Positions 22,824 through 33,697 of a stretch of DNA of 64,000 bases are shown one piece after another (position 1 is the stretch's first letter; each line of letters begins with the position of its first letter). The position numbers and the translations under genes were made by a program. Under the pieces are notes generated by a model that was not told where the DNA came from, did no database searches, and saw only the letters and a list, made by a program, of their open reading frames with translations. Origin of the DNA: Gaertneriomyces semiglobifer (taxonomy: Eukaryota; Chytridiomycota; Chytridiomycetes; Spizellomycetales; Spizellomycetaceae); the NCBI GenBank assembly GCA_025558075.1, contig JAHLKF010000011.1:434001-498000 (forward strand), read 5' to 3'.

Positions 22824-24897
22824 ATGCGGTTGTTGAACAGGACACTTCGGCTGCTGTCCGCCCCACAATGTGAGCTTCGGGACAGGGTGGCGGGCAGGTT
22901 GACAAACTCACTGCTTCTACGAAGAGCCTATGCATCCCCAAATAACTCTACTGGCCACCTTCCACACCCTGGAACACAACCATCTGTGTCAACCACCTCA
23001 TCTTCTTCCACAACTTCCCCTTCACGGCTACTGGCCATTGTGGGGGTTGCTGGATGCTTGTTCGGAATTGTCACCTACGGCGTAGGCGGTCGCAACATAT
23101 ACTCAGACGGAAACATTATTCTCAAGCATGTGAAGAGCGGATGGGACGCTGGGCAATTTGATTCCGAATTGGCAGAAAAATCGCGGATTGGGGGGGAGGT
23201 ATTTAAGGTGGCAGCCCGAAGCCGTTCTGGCAGTGCAAATCAGCTGACTGCGAATGCCCCAAAGGGTAAGGTTCAATTATCTTGACCTGGTTGATCAGTT
23301 CTCCTTATCATTGTCTATGTTTTAGTCCGGCCTCAATTTACAAGGGACGAGGTTTCGTCACATAATCGAAAGGAAACAGGTATATGGATTATCCACCAAC
23401 AAGGCGTGTACGACATCACAGAGTTTGTTGACATTCACCCTGGGGGCGATCGGATTTTGCTGGCCGCTGGTCGTTCGATAGACCCTTTTTGGGCGATCTT
23501 CCACATCCACCAATCTCCTCATGTCAAGGAAATTCTCGAACAGTACCGCATCGGTGACCTCGCCGTGCCGGATGCTTCCTCCGACCCGGCAGCGTTGGAG
23601 AAACAAAAGAAAGCAGAAGAGGAAGACCGGGCTGCTGTTCAACTACTCTTCGCAAATGACCCACAACGTGATCCTTCTTTCATATACCACTCCAAATTCC
23701 CGTGCAACGCTGAGACTCCCGCAGAACATCTCCATTCGCACATCACACCCAATCACCTCTTCTTTGTACGACATCATTTACCTGTACCTCGTATTGACTC
23801 TGCCACTTTCAAACTTCAGATAAGCGGCCCTGGAATACGAGAAGACACATCGTTGTCTCTTAGCGACTTGAAACAGTTCCCACCCGCCAAGGTAGAGGCG
23901 ACTCTTCAGTGTGCCGGTAACAGACGAAAGGAAATGCAGGTGGAAGGTCGCAAGGTCAACGGTCTTATGTGGGGCGCCGGGGCTATCGGCAATGCTGTTT
24001 GGGAGGGCGTTTATTTGCGCGACGTTCTTCTGTCTGCCGGCTTCACCATGGAAAAGGCGCAAGCGGAAGCCATAAAGACCGGGGAGGCACTACCGAAGCA
24101 TGTTCATTTTACATCCCCTGAAGGATACTCTGCATCTATACCGCTGACCAAGGTGCTTTCGCCGGACTCAAGCGTGCTGCTTGCCACGCATATGAACGGC
24201 GAACCATTGCCCGTGGACCATGGTGCGCCACTTCGTGCCATTGTTCCGGGTCACGTCGCCGCTCGGTCGGTCAAATGGGTCACGGATATTACATTGAGTG
24301 ATGAAGAAGCGGATTCTCCTTGGCAAAGACGCGATTACAAAGGAATGAGTCCTAGCCTCAACGCCGCCACGGAAGAGATTTGGGATGGTGCCCCGTCCGT
24401 ACAGGAAACGCCAGTGCAAAGTGTTGTCCTTGAACCTGCAAATGGCAGCACCGTAACGCTCAACAAAGATGGGCAAATACCTTTGAAAGGTTATGCGTTC
24501 TCTGGCGGTGGCCGTAAAATTGTGCGAGTGGACGTATCGGTTGACGGTGGGAAATCCTGGGTGTAAGTAGAGACGTCGGGTACAAATCTTTGTTTGACCT
24601 GCTAACAGTTGACCTTCTTCTTCTAGTGATGCTAAACTGGAACACCCTACTGTACAGCCTGCTGCAACCGACTCACCGAACTCGACGTACTCATGGACGC
24701 ACTGGAGTGCTCAGATTGCACCCGCGGTGGGCACGGAAAAAATCTCTGTTATCTGCAAAGCGGTTGACGAGTCATATAACGTGCAACCAGATTCATGGAG
24801 CGGCATTTTCAACTTCCGTGGGATCCTGGCAAATGCTTGGTGGAGAGGTGAAGCAAACGTACATGATGCTCGAAAGACGGATCAGGCACATAGGTAG
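22824..24897 (+). CDS. SUOX: Sulfite oxidase, mitochondrial, with cytochrome b5 domain
   Basis: Oxidises sulfite to sulfate in the intermembrane space and passes electrons to cytochrome c. Exons 22824-23265, 23326-24562, 24627-24897; 649 residues. Presequence-like N terminus (MRLLNRTLRLLSA) and a membrane helix LLAIVGVAGCLFGIVTYGV form a bipartite sorting signal. The cytochrome b5 domain has heme ligands in DIHPGGD and FHIHQSPHV. The molybdopterin domain contains TLQCAGNRR with the Mo-ligand Cys, the HVAARSVKW segment and WQRRDYKG. The C-terminal dimerisation domain includes PVQSVVLEP, YAFSGGGRKIVRVDVS and ICKAVDESYNVQPDSW. Domain order matches animal SUOX rather than plant forms, which lack the heme domain. 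The tail after NAWWRGEANV is short and divergent. Confidence 0.95.
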
Positions 24898-25331
24898 AAG
24901 ATGCGGTGAACGTATTGTTAGTCAAACATACATGTTTCTGGATTACATTATGTCACGAAGCATGACGGGGGTATCGTAGGCGCCTCGTTTCGCGGGACTG
25001 TTACAATGCAGGGCGATGTCTGCGAAATTAGGGCTCCGCCATGCCTGCTCATCTATCCCGGCATCCTGGACACCACCATTTGCCCCTTGGTGCTTTCGCA
25101 ATTGCAACGCACTGAAAGTGGAACCATTGTCCTGCCAGACAGCCATCCCCGGTCGAGCACTAGGGAATAATCAGTGATGTAATGCACAGAAAGTCGCAAT
25201 CAGGCGCCATACCTCAATCATTGGGGCGTGCGGTCCTATGTCCTCCTTGCAGAAACAGTAAATGGACGAGACGGGTCTGCAAAAGTGGAATGGATAGGTT
25301 ACCATGTCCTTCTAGAATTGTTATGCAGCCC
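24898..25331. other. Intergenic region, no gene seen
   Basis: About 430 bp between convergent genes. A 54-codon frame at 25005-25169 (plus) and a 67-codon frame on the minus strand overlap; neither has recognisable features. Confidence 0.4.
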
Positions 25332-26596
25332 TTACCCATTAGTGCTTTCCGGGCTTCCTGGGGATTTTACCGGGGGGACTTGCTGCTTCTTGCCAGTACC
25401 ATTGCGAGTGCGATCGGGTGTACAAGGTTCATCCGAGTCGAGTTGTCGTTTCAAATTGCCGTTAACGTCCATCGATGAAGTACGCTGTTGCACAGTCGGC
25501 CCAGACCGTTTCATTTTCTTTATTGGTGCAATTCGCTTGGGAGTGTGCCTGTTTTGAGATGGGGAATCTGCAAGAGGCACAGAGGGCGCAGGTGGACTAC
25601 TCGCAGTAGATGGAGCAATCGGCGAAGACATCAAACGCTCTGATGCGGAACTTGTTGCAGGCTCATGCTTGATATCGTTCTTATCTTCGTCAAATGAACT
25701 CTCTGCTCTTGGGGGTGGGGATACGGAAGAGATGGGTGTGAGATCTTTGACTGTGTGTGGCCGAGCCTTCGGTGTGAGGCTTTTCTTAGGTCGAACTTGC
25801 TTTTCCTTCCGTGTTGGCTTTGTATGAGAACAGGCGACTGGAGGTGCCAACGGGCGCTCGCTCGATGGCATGAGGGCTCGGGTTGTGAGACGTGGTTTGA
25901 ATAATCTTTGCGGAAGCATCACATCCGTTGGCTTCTGTACGGGCATGGCAGTAGCTATACCGACTTGGATCAACCGTAAGAACTCAGCAGCCCACGACAG
26001 GCAGTCAAACGTACCTGGCATTATATCATCGTACACAGCGTCCAAGTACTCCACATCATTTTGCACCAAATCTGCCAGATGTATGATCTTTTGGACCTTA
26101 GTATGAGAAGTTCCTTTATATTGTCGTAAGAGTCGATCGAGCCTCGAAAGTTGTGTTGTCAGAGACTCGTCCGGCACGTTCAACATCGAGTCGAGTATAC
26201 TGTCCATCTCCGCGATGATCAGCTCTCGCGGATCCGACGATGATGTTAATGCCTCATTCTCGTTGATGGAAGAGTTAATCCCTGCCCCCGCTGTGTCAGT
26301 GGCTGCGAAAGCGTCAATATCGTGGATCTGTCAACTCGTGAGCATAATACACAGTGCGAGAGGCATCGGCTGCTCGTAATAAGACAAACCTGACTGAAAG
26401 TTCGTGCAACATCCTGTTCCAATGACTCGACAGCTGTAAGCGACATGCAAAATCAGTCTCGAGGCAAGGCATCCACAGACGGGCGCCACATACTGTCAGT
26501 GAATTCCTGCATGCAGGTGTGGGTTAGAAGTGCGAAGACTAGGAGAAGACATTAGCATACTTAACCACTTACCGGTAGATAGACGTCCAGACTCAT
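25332..26596 (-). CDS. Basic, largely disordered nuclear-type protein with ING-like N terminus
   Basis: Exons 26596-26573, 26506-26494, 26433-26390, 26327-25332; 358 residues. Exon 2 is a 13-nt micro-exon between clear splice sites; skipping it breaks the frame. The spliced start reads MSLDVYLPEFTDTVESLEQD then VARTFSQIHDID, reminiscent of the ING-family opening (a short helix then LxxLPxEL..F..IRELD). A helical stretch follows (KVQKIIHLADLVQNDVEYLD). The C-terminal 200 residues are basic and Pro/Ser/Thr-rich with NLS-like TPKRIAPIKKMKR. No PHD finger is present, which argues against a true ING protein. Function not assigned. Confidence 0.5.
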
Positions 26597-26826
26597 GGTA
26601 GGAACCCGTTAACCTTCAAGCAGCAATAAGATCTCCACCCTGCTCATGCACATCCTGACAGTGCTAACGTCCCTCGCATCTGCGATGCCGCTGTGGCAGT
26701 TGCTGGTCGGAGTCTCGACGCGACGTCCGAAGTGGTCCACGTCCAGACATCACACATCGTCGAAGTAACGTTAAACCACAGCACCTCGTCGGCAAGAAGC
26801 AGAAATACCGTCAGCCAAACGTCGAA

Positions 26827-27513
26827 ATGTCCGCTAACTGCATCTTTTGTAAGGTGGGTATAAGGGATAGTCCATTGTTAGCCTGTTGTGTAACTGTGCG
26901 CTGAGCTGTCAACGTGTAGATCGTCAAGGTTGGATGCCGCTCAGAGTCATGCCAAAAGTACAGCAATATGACACACAGTTCACTGTAGGGAGCGATACCC
27001 TCTTTCAAAGTGCTCGAGACGGAACTCTCGTATGCATTTCTAGATGTTGGGCCTTTGGCGAGGGGACACGCCCTGGTCATCCCAAAGGGTAAGCCCAAGC
27101 TATGTTCGTTCGTGCTAAACCTGCCGGAATGCTCACAAACGCCGACTACCCATCGCAACTTGAAGAGCATGCTGAATTTATGCACCAGCTCTCAGATGCC
27201 AGCTTGGCTGACATTCTTCCGGTCGCTAAGAAGGTCGCAAAGGCATTAAACGCCCCCAATTACAATATACTGCAGAACAATGGCAAACTCGCACGTACGT
27301 GATGCGCAACATGAGCTATCACCTCGTTGTTGAACTTCATTTATTAATGCGAATGGTGTCGCAGATCAAGTCGTTCCTCATGTCCACTTTCATATCATTC
27401 CTAAACCGAATGAAGAAGAGGGTCTCGGAGTTGGCTGGCCTACGAAAGAAGCTGACAAGGATGATATGAAGAAACTTGCCGACGAGCTCGTCGCAAAGAT
27501 CCAGCAGCAGTAG
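26827..27513 (+). CDS. HINT1: HIT-family nucleotide hydrolase (HINT type)
   Basis: Purine nucleoside phosphoramidase of the histidine-triad family. Exons 26827-26853, 26920-26928, 26989-27088, 27166-27294, 27365-27513; 137 residues. The protein reads CIFCK, IVK, GAIPSFKVLETE, AFLDVGPLARGHALVIPK, EFMHQLSDASLADILP, and the catalytic triad motif VPHVHFHIIPKP (HxHxHxx). IVK is encoded by a 9-nt micro-exon flanked by a GTAG acceptor and an AAG|GTTGG donor; without it the universally conserved CIFCKI(I/V)KG block would be broken. The C-terminal extension (about 30 residues) is polar and charged, as in other fungal members. Confidence 0.93.
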
Positions 27514-27844
27514 GCATGGCATATATCACGGTTGAATTCTGGCGTCAAACGCAATAACGTAAAAACGATCTCTTCGGTCGCCCCTTCGACCGCCCCATAG
27601 GAATCGTCCAGTTTCTTCGCTTTAGATGTTTTCCTGTGATGCTCTCCTTGTGAATACAGAATTTACAATTAATGTTGGTAGCGCAAAAAGCGTGGCAACT
27701 ATTTAGTAACTTTATCAAGCGCATACAGTTTGGGTATGGATCGTGAAGAGGAAGTGCTCTTCACTTGAATACGCGGCTATATCACTCAAATTGTCGGACG
27801 GCCGCCAATTACTATTAAAGCTCATCCTCGGCTCAAAAGATCCG
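27514..27844. other. Intergenic region between convergent genes, no gene seen
   Basis: 331 bp, AT-rich, probably the two 3' untranslated regions of HINT and the TAF-like gene. Confidence 0.5.
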
Positions 27845-29277
27845 CTAACTATGCCCAGAACTCATATTGGCATCGCCAACAATCCCGGCAGTAAGCGGGG
27901 ATGCGCTCGCCTGAGCATTGGACCCACCGAGATTGAATTTTAACTTAATCTTTGGCGTTTCCGGTGCAACAGAAATGGATGGGCGGTGTGGAGTTTCTGC
28001 GGACGATCGGCCGATTGAAAATCCAGTCGGTTCCTCTCTTATCGACGCGCTTCTACTTTTCTTCCCACTGCCGCCTGATGCCTTGACCTTCGTCGGAATG
28101 GATAACGTAACTGGCGGCGGTTTGCGCGCTTCTCGGGGCGGCTTCTGTCCTCCCAACAAGCCTGGCAGGTTTGGCAACGCCAGCGCAAGCACATCATCCA
28201 GTATTCCTTTCTCACTATTTGACCCAAACATCGTATCATCGTGGGCGGCCTGCGCCCGCCGACGGCGTCCTTGTATCAACGGTAGAAATCCTTTGGACGG
28301 TACTTGCGGCTGATTCGTTCTATGCTGAGCCCTTGTTGTTCCAATCATTGCCTGCTCAAATAACTTCTTCGATCGAGGTGCAACCAGTGGTTTCCCAGAA
28401 TGGATTCTCGACGGGGGTCGTTTCGGTAAATCAAACGCCTGTGCGGCAAGTGCGGACTGTGTGAAAGACAGTAGTTCTTCGTAGCTAGTTCTCTTTCTCT
28501 TGCGTAACGTTGCATCCTGTGAACTCTCCAAGCCATTTCGTTCTTCAATCCGTAGCGCATCCTGGAAAGAGCCATCGCCATATGCTGTGTTCCCGTCTTT
28601 TGAAGAAGTTGAGCAGTTGGCTACGTCGTTCTCTCCAGTAGGTAAAGGTGGCAGATGAAAAGGTAGCCATGACGGTCGCATGGAATCGTCCGAGGTCTGC
28701 GTGGGTTCACTGGTGTTCGACACTTCTAGGTCCGTTTCGCTCGTTCTTAGGTCGTCCACATCTAGACCGCACATAAAGATCATAGGTTAGCCACAACACC
28801 TGCAATTGATCACGTCCTGGCCTGTCGCTATGTAAAGGGAACTACCTACTCACTTAGAGGGAATTGTCCAGGTTTAATGGTAAAGACTTGACCGTCCGGT
28901 GCGACCACGGGTAGTTCGGCGGATTGTGATGTGTCCGCCTTACTGACTCCAGCAACTATGGAATCCATCCTGTCGAAGACTTGCTGCACTTTACTTTTGT
29001 TGTCTATATGTGACATCCACCCCTTGCAGAAATCCATGAGAGCGTCAGGTTGCACCCGCAGGTCTTCAAACGCTCGAGCCGCATCTTCAAACTGTGCGAT
29101 GGATCTCCCTGCAATATTCGAGTACTCGGAAGCTGTGGCTGCTACAAACCCAAGGTAGCGAATGAATAAGTCGGCCAAGAGCGTACATGCTGAATCCTGC
29201 GCCCGTTCATAGCCTGTTTGATGCAGCAGCTGTGCGATCGCCACTTTAACCATACTTGCGGTACATTGCTCGGCCAT
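27845..29277 (-). CDS. TAF3/TAF8-type histone-fold protein (BTP domain)
   Basis: Subunit-like component of TFIID. Exons 29277-28854 and 28761-27845; 446 residues. The bromodomain-associated (BTP) histone fold occupies about residues 8-90: VKVAIAQLLHQTGYERAQDS, ACTLLADLFIRYLGFVAAT, and FEDAARAFEDLRVQPDALMD. A short segment MRPSWLPFHLPPLP resembles the Pro-rich TAF8 signature that follows the fold. The remainder is disordered, with basic patches (RKRKRTSYEELL, IQGRRRRAQ) and a C-terminal PKIKLKFNL motif. No PHD finger is found, so TAF8 is slightly favoured over TAF3, but fungal TAF3 also lacks PHD. Assignment to one of the two is open. Confidence 0.75.
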
Positions 29278-29516
29278 AGCTGTAAGTTGTGTTGCTCCTG
29301 TCCTGCCGTCGTCCGCCGTCTTTCTTCCGTTGTCAGTTCAGTGCCGGGTTTCGAATGTTCAGCGCCGGGTTCTGTTAAAAGTTGGAAATGCGCGCTACAA
29401 AAGTCAGTTTTTTTGAACAAAAGAAACTGTTCAGACAGGCGGATGCCGCTCGGCCATCATCGAAGTAGGAAGGAAAGAATTATAGGGGCACCACTTCGGT
29501 GCGGTGAAGATTCGGG

Positions 29517-30326
29517 ATGGTATCGGATAGTATGGATCTGAGTGTGGCCGAAAGAGACAGACTCGAAGAAGGGGAACTTGAAGAAGGAGAGTGGGACGGT
29601 GCGGAAGATGAGCAAGCAATTGATGCGCAAGCTACGGTCACTGCCAAGATCTCGCAAGAACATGGCAATGGAATACCACAGGAGGAGTACTCGGGGGACG
29701 AGGCGTTGGAAGAATATGCAGAGCCTGAGATAAAGTCAGCCAGTCCACCGAACAGGAACTCACCTGTCCAAACCTACTGGTCGAAAAAGGACTTTCAGCC
29801 TGATCAATGGGACGATAGCACACTGATAGAAGCATGGGATGCCGCCGTGAGAGAATATCAGCTATATCACAGTGACAAACCGGCGACCGGTGCTTTGAAA
29901 AAGAGGAAGCGACAGGACGGAGCGGCGACTCGGAATGAAGCCTACAAGGCTAGCGCAGAAAGCACCGCTGCCATTCATGCGGACGATTCTCAGGTGAAAT
30001 CTACCTCTGAGGAGACCGCTGATATATCGGCAGCTTCTAGGTTAATGGAGTCTCCAGAAACGCAAGTATCCTCAAGCATGCATGTTAACCATGAAGAGCA
30101 AAACAGCATGCCGCCACGCGGAAAGCAGCAATGCCAGTCATGCGGTGTGCATTCAACGATACCCCCCCTTGCGGAAGATGAAGACCTGGCGAACGTAATG
30201 ATGTCGTGGTATTATGCTGGTTATTATAGCGGCGTATATGCTGCAAAGGTTTGAACGACGACATGATGGTTTGGTATTTCCCTGACATGCACTAATCGTG
30301 CTGCACAGAAACAAAAGCTATCGTGA
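29517..30326 (+). CDS. SMN1: Survival motor neuron (SMN) protein, no Tudor domain
   Basis: SMN with Gemin2 assembles Sm rings on spliceosomal snRNAs. Exons 29517-30248 and 30309-30326; 249 residues. Gemin2-binding helix: WDDSTLIEAWDAAVREYQLY (about residues 100-119). YG-box oligomerisation helix at the C terminus: MMSWYYAGYYSGVYAAK, with the glycine-zipper spacing. The last exon adds only KQKLS. The acidic N terminus (LEEGELEEGEWDG) is also found in fungal SMNs. Between the two conserved parts the chain is disordered and has no Tudor fold, as in fission yeast Smn1. An ATG six codons downstream of 29517 could also be the start. Divergent from the TAF-like gene. Confidence 0.85.
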
Positions 30327-30560
30327 TTGCAGAGGATTGCCGTGTTATCAAGACTCACACGCCAGGTGCTCCGTACAATCACCGATCGTATCCAGCTGAA
30401 AAGGCAAGTCACTTCGGGCAACGCAGCACCACATAGGCTGCTTCCGCCTGACCTATGCAACGGCAAGGGCTTAACAACGGACGATTATTGGGTTGTAGCT
30501 GACAAGGACAAGCGTCCCGGTAATGACGCTCCCTTTGTGATTGATTGGACTTTGTTCATG

Positions 30561-31868
30561 TTATTGACCCGAGTATGATGCCGTATCATATCTATAACTC
30601 CTGTACATGGCGTCTACGAACATGGGATCCTGTAAAGGCGAATGCGAGTGTCAAAAAAGGCTCGACGAAAGCTGAACCGGCTCACATATATACATACCTC
30701 CTGCACAAGGTGGAGTAAACGATTTCTAAACTCCGTATCAGGCAACTGTCCTCTTTGGGACGGCGCCAAGTCTTCCATCCATTGCCAGACATCCTGTAAA
30801 CGCTGGATTTGCCTTTGATTGGTTGAGAACGTCGCGGAAACGGGTTTCTGAGGCCGTATGCCCAAAGCCGCCAACAGCGGTTCACCAGAAATGACTGATT
30901 GCGGTCCTGGTTCGGGGTGTGCCGGTTGATAAACAGGTTGACGATGATCGGGGAAAGTGGGTGTCGCTTGGCGTGCTGATGGCAGATACATGTAAGGCGA
31001 CGAGTCACGCGGTTGTTGGGGTAATGGAGGAGCGGGGCCAGCATAGCTGGGTTGCTGTACGGGATTAGGCTGTGACGGAGGAGACTGGTATGGGGTCTCC
31101 ATTTGGCCAACTGATTTGGCTCGCTGTAGCAACGCCATGATGTCGACCGGTGGCCCGTTCGCAGCGGGGGGCCCATGATGTTCTGATATCGATTGAGATG
31201 CAGGAGCCGATGGTCCATCAATCGCTGAGGTTTGGCTCATCTGTGCATACCTTGTACCCACCGTTTAGTTAGAAAGCACAATTCGCTGGTTACAGGCAAA
31301 GGACAAACAGTTGGACGCACCTACTAAGCTCGCTTGCTAGCCGCGTGCGGTCCACTGTCTCGTACATCCATAAACCTTGAACACTATCTAGAGAGCGTAT
31401 TCATTATTCGTACGGTTGACGCGAGTATAGCGTGAACGTTTGAGTTTCATTCCATACCGTCTGGTTTCCGATAAATGACATACTCTCCCAACAACTGGAC
31501 TTCCATGTGGGGAGTCAATAATATCATCAAATTCTCTATCCCTAAGCGATTCATTATCATCAGTCCATAATGAGGCTCAACAGACCGCCGGAAGAGGAAC
31601 ATTGTCCCCTCAATGCCCTTCTTGGTCTACAGGGACACGTTCTGTAAGCACATTAGACCAGGAACCAGAGCAATAGGTAACGCAGTAGGTTGGTTCGTCT
31701 ACTTGCCCAGCTTTGACTTGACATATCAAAGTCGTAGACAACAACATGACTGGAACTGTCGAGAATATCGAGAATGTTGGCGTCATGGCGCCGCAACACG
31801 TTGAGATTGACGGCCTGCCGGGCCGCCGCAAAGTCGACTCCTTTCGTAAGGTTCGTATCCAGATTCAT
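30561..31868 (-). CDS. DCP1: mRNA-decapping protein Dcp1
   Basis: Activator of the Dcp2 decapping enzyme in P-bodies. Exons 31868-31707, 31626-31458, 31387-31321, 31250-30698, 30629-30561; 339 residues. The EVH1 domain is in the N-terminal half: [61 protein letters not shown] and SVQGLWMYETVDRTRLA. A Pro/Gln-rich linker contains GEPLLAALGIRPQ. The C-terminal trimerisation helix reads TEFRNRLLHLVQEDPMFVDA then MYRSYR, which matches animal Dcp1 and is absent from budding yeast. Intron 1 starts TGG|GCAAGT, a GC-AG intron. Confidence 0.93.
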
Positions 31869-32107
31869 CCTTTGCAATCAATGTCCCGCTCTATCCTAGC
31901 CGTCGTCCAGCCGTCTCTATTCCCACCGCCGTTCCGTTTCTCGCGCTGATCTGCTTCTAATCGTCGCTGCAAGTGCGAGGTCCGTCTATCGATAACAAAT
32001 TGTCCAGATTCTTTTTCTTGCGAAAAGGAACACTTGGACCCTTTAGCACTTCATAACGTTTACTCTCCCCTCGCTGCCATTCCCCGTTACCCGTAACCAG
32101 CGCGACA

Positions 32108-33574
32108 ATGAGCGACGAAGCTGCTGCCGGTGAGTTCCGTGTCTATTCAAACGGTTCGTGTGTTGGTGTCTGATGTTGTGTCCGTGAGAGTTTAGCTGCC
32201 CCTCTCGGTAATGTCTTTCAGAATCCTGCTGTTCTCAGTGCTTTGCAGGTATCGTATTTGGTGTTTCTACAATATTGCTTCATCAGCTATTGTGCAGAAC
32301 ATCACTTACTTATTGTTATTTTAGGGCCGCCTGAACTCATTGGTTGGCCGTGATTCCGGTTATATAGCCAGCTTAGGTGCCGATGTGAAGCGACGCCTGA
32401 ACGCCTTGCAGAACCTGCAGGTATGTACACTGGCTCTTACGACCATGATGGTATCACTTCATACTAATTGCACCTCGACCGTTAGGACAAGCAAGCCCTC
32501 ATTGAGGCCGAGTTTCGTAAGGAACTCCTCGAGTTGGAAAAGAAATACCACGGCAAATACCAACCGCTATATGAAGAGGTTGGAATTGAAGCTTTTCTCC
32601 TCGTATTGATTGAACTTTTATTCATCTCCCCTGCCTCAGCGTACCGCTATTGTAAAGGGTGACAAGGAGCCTTCCGACGAAGAGTGCGAACGGCCGGCAG
32701 CCGACGAAGAGGAGGAACCGAAAGAGGCTGCTGAGGAAGAGAAGAAGGATGCCGCACCTGTGAAGGGTGTGCCTGAGTTCTGGCTCACCGCGATGAAGAA
32801 TAACATGCGTTTGGACGACCGCATTACCGACAAAGATGCGGATGCGTTGAAGTTTCTTACGGATATCAAGGTGCACTACCTTGACAACAACCCCGTAGGT
32901 TCTGATTGAGGCGTCATGGCCAAGTTCTTGCACTGACGTCTGCCGTGCAGGGTTTCAAATTGGAATTTTACTTTGATGAGAACCCGTTCTTCACCGACGC
33001 CGTGTTGACAAAATCCTACTTCCTCGAGTTCAGTCCAGAAGCGAGCTTCGGTGACAACCTGATGTACGATCACGCTGAAGGATCGCAAATTCACTGGAAG
33101 GAGGGCCAGGACTTGAGTGTGACGGTGGAGATCAAGAAGCAACGTCACAAGGGAACAAACAAGACCCGGACTGTCAAGAAGACCGTTCCGGCCGAGACCT
33201 TTTTCCGTTTCTTCTCACCCCCGAAGGCACCATCGGAAGATGAGGAAGTGGACGAGGATGAGTTGGAGGATCTTGATGCCATGTTGGAGGACGATTACGA
33301 GATTGGAGAGCTGTTCAAAGAGAAGATTGTACCTCACGCGGTTGACTGGTTTACAGGAAAGGCTTTGGAGTACGAGGAAGATGAAGAAGGTGGAATGGAC
33401 GAGTGGTATGGGGGCGAGTCTGATGATGACGATATGGATGATGATGACGAAGACAATGCAGCAGAAGGAGAAGAGGTAGGAGGGACTCGTACATGTTGGT
33501 AAAGTAAGCGTATTCACTTTCGTCAACAGGGTGCTGCTTCTACGGAAAAACCTCCAGAGTGCAAGCAACAGTAA
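32108..33574 (+). CDS. NAP1: Nucleosome assembly protein NAP1
   Basis: H2A-H2B chaperone. Exons 32108-32129, 32196-32248, 32325-32420, 32486-32578, 32640-32894, 32951-33475, 33530-33574; 362 residues. Long dimerisation helix: LGADVKRRLNALQNLQ then LIEAEFRKELLELEKKYHGK. The earmuff domain follows: VPEFWLTAMKNN, GFKLEFYFDENPFFTDAVLT, KSYFLEF, IHWKEGQDLSV, FFRFFSPP. A very acidic C-terminal tail rich in Asp and Glu (from about residue 315) ends in a short polar tail encoded by the last exon. Six short introns with strong consensus, all kept in frame. Confidence 0.96.
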
Positions 33575-33697
33575 AGAATCATTTTGCTCATTATATTAAT
33601 CACGTTGTAAATGGTATTGCATGCAGTAAATCCGTCACTATCACGATTTGTAGCTGTTGTCTTCATGTAATGCAAAGTGACAGCTATGTACACCCCA

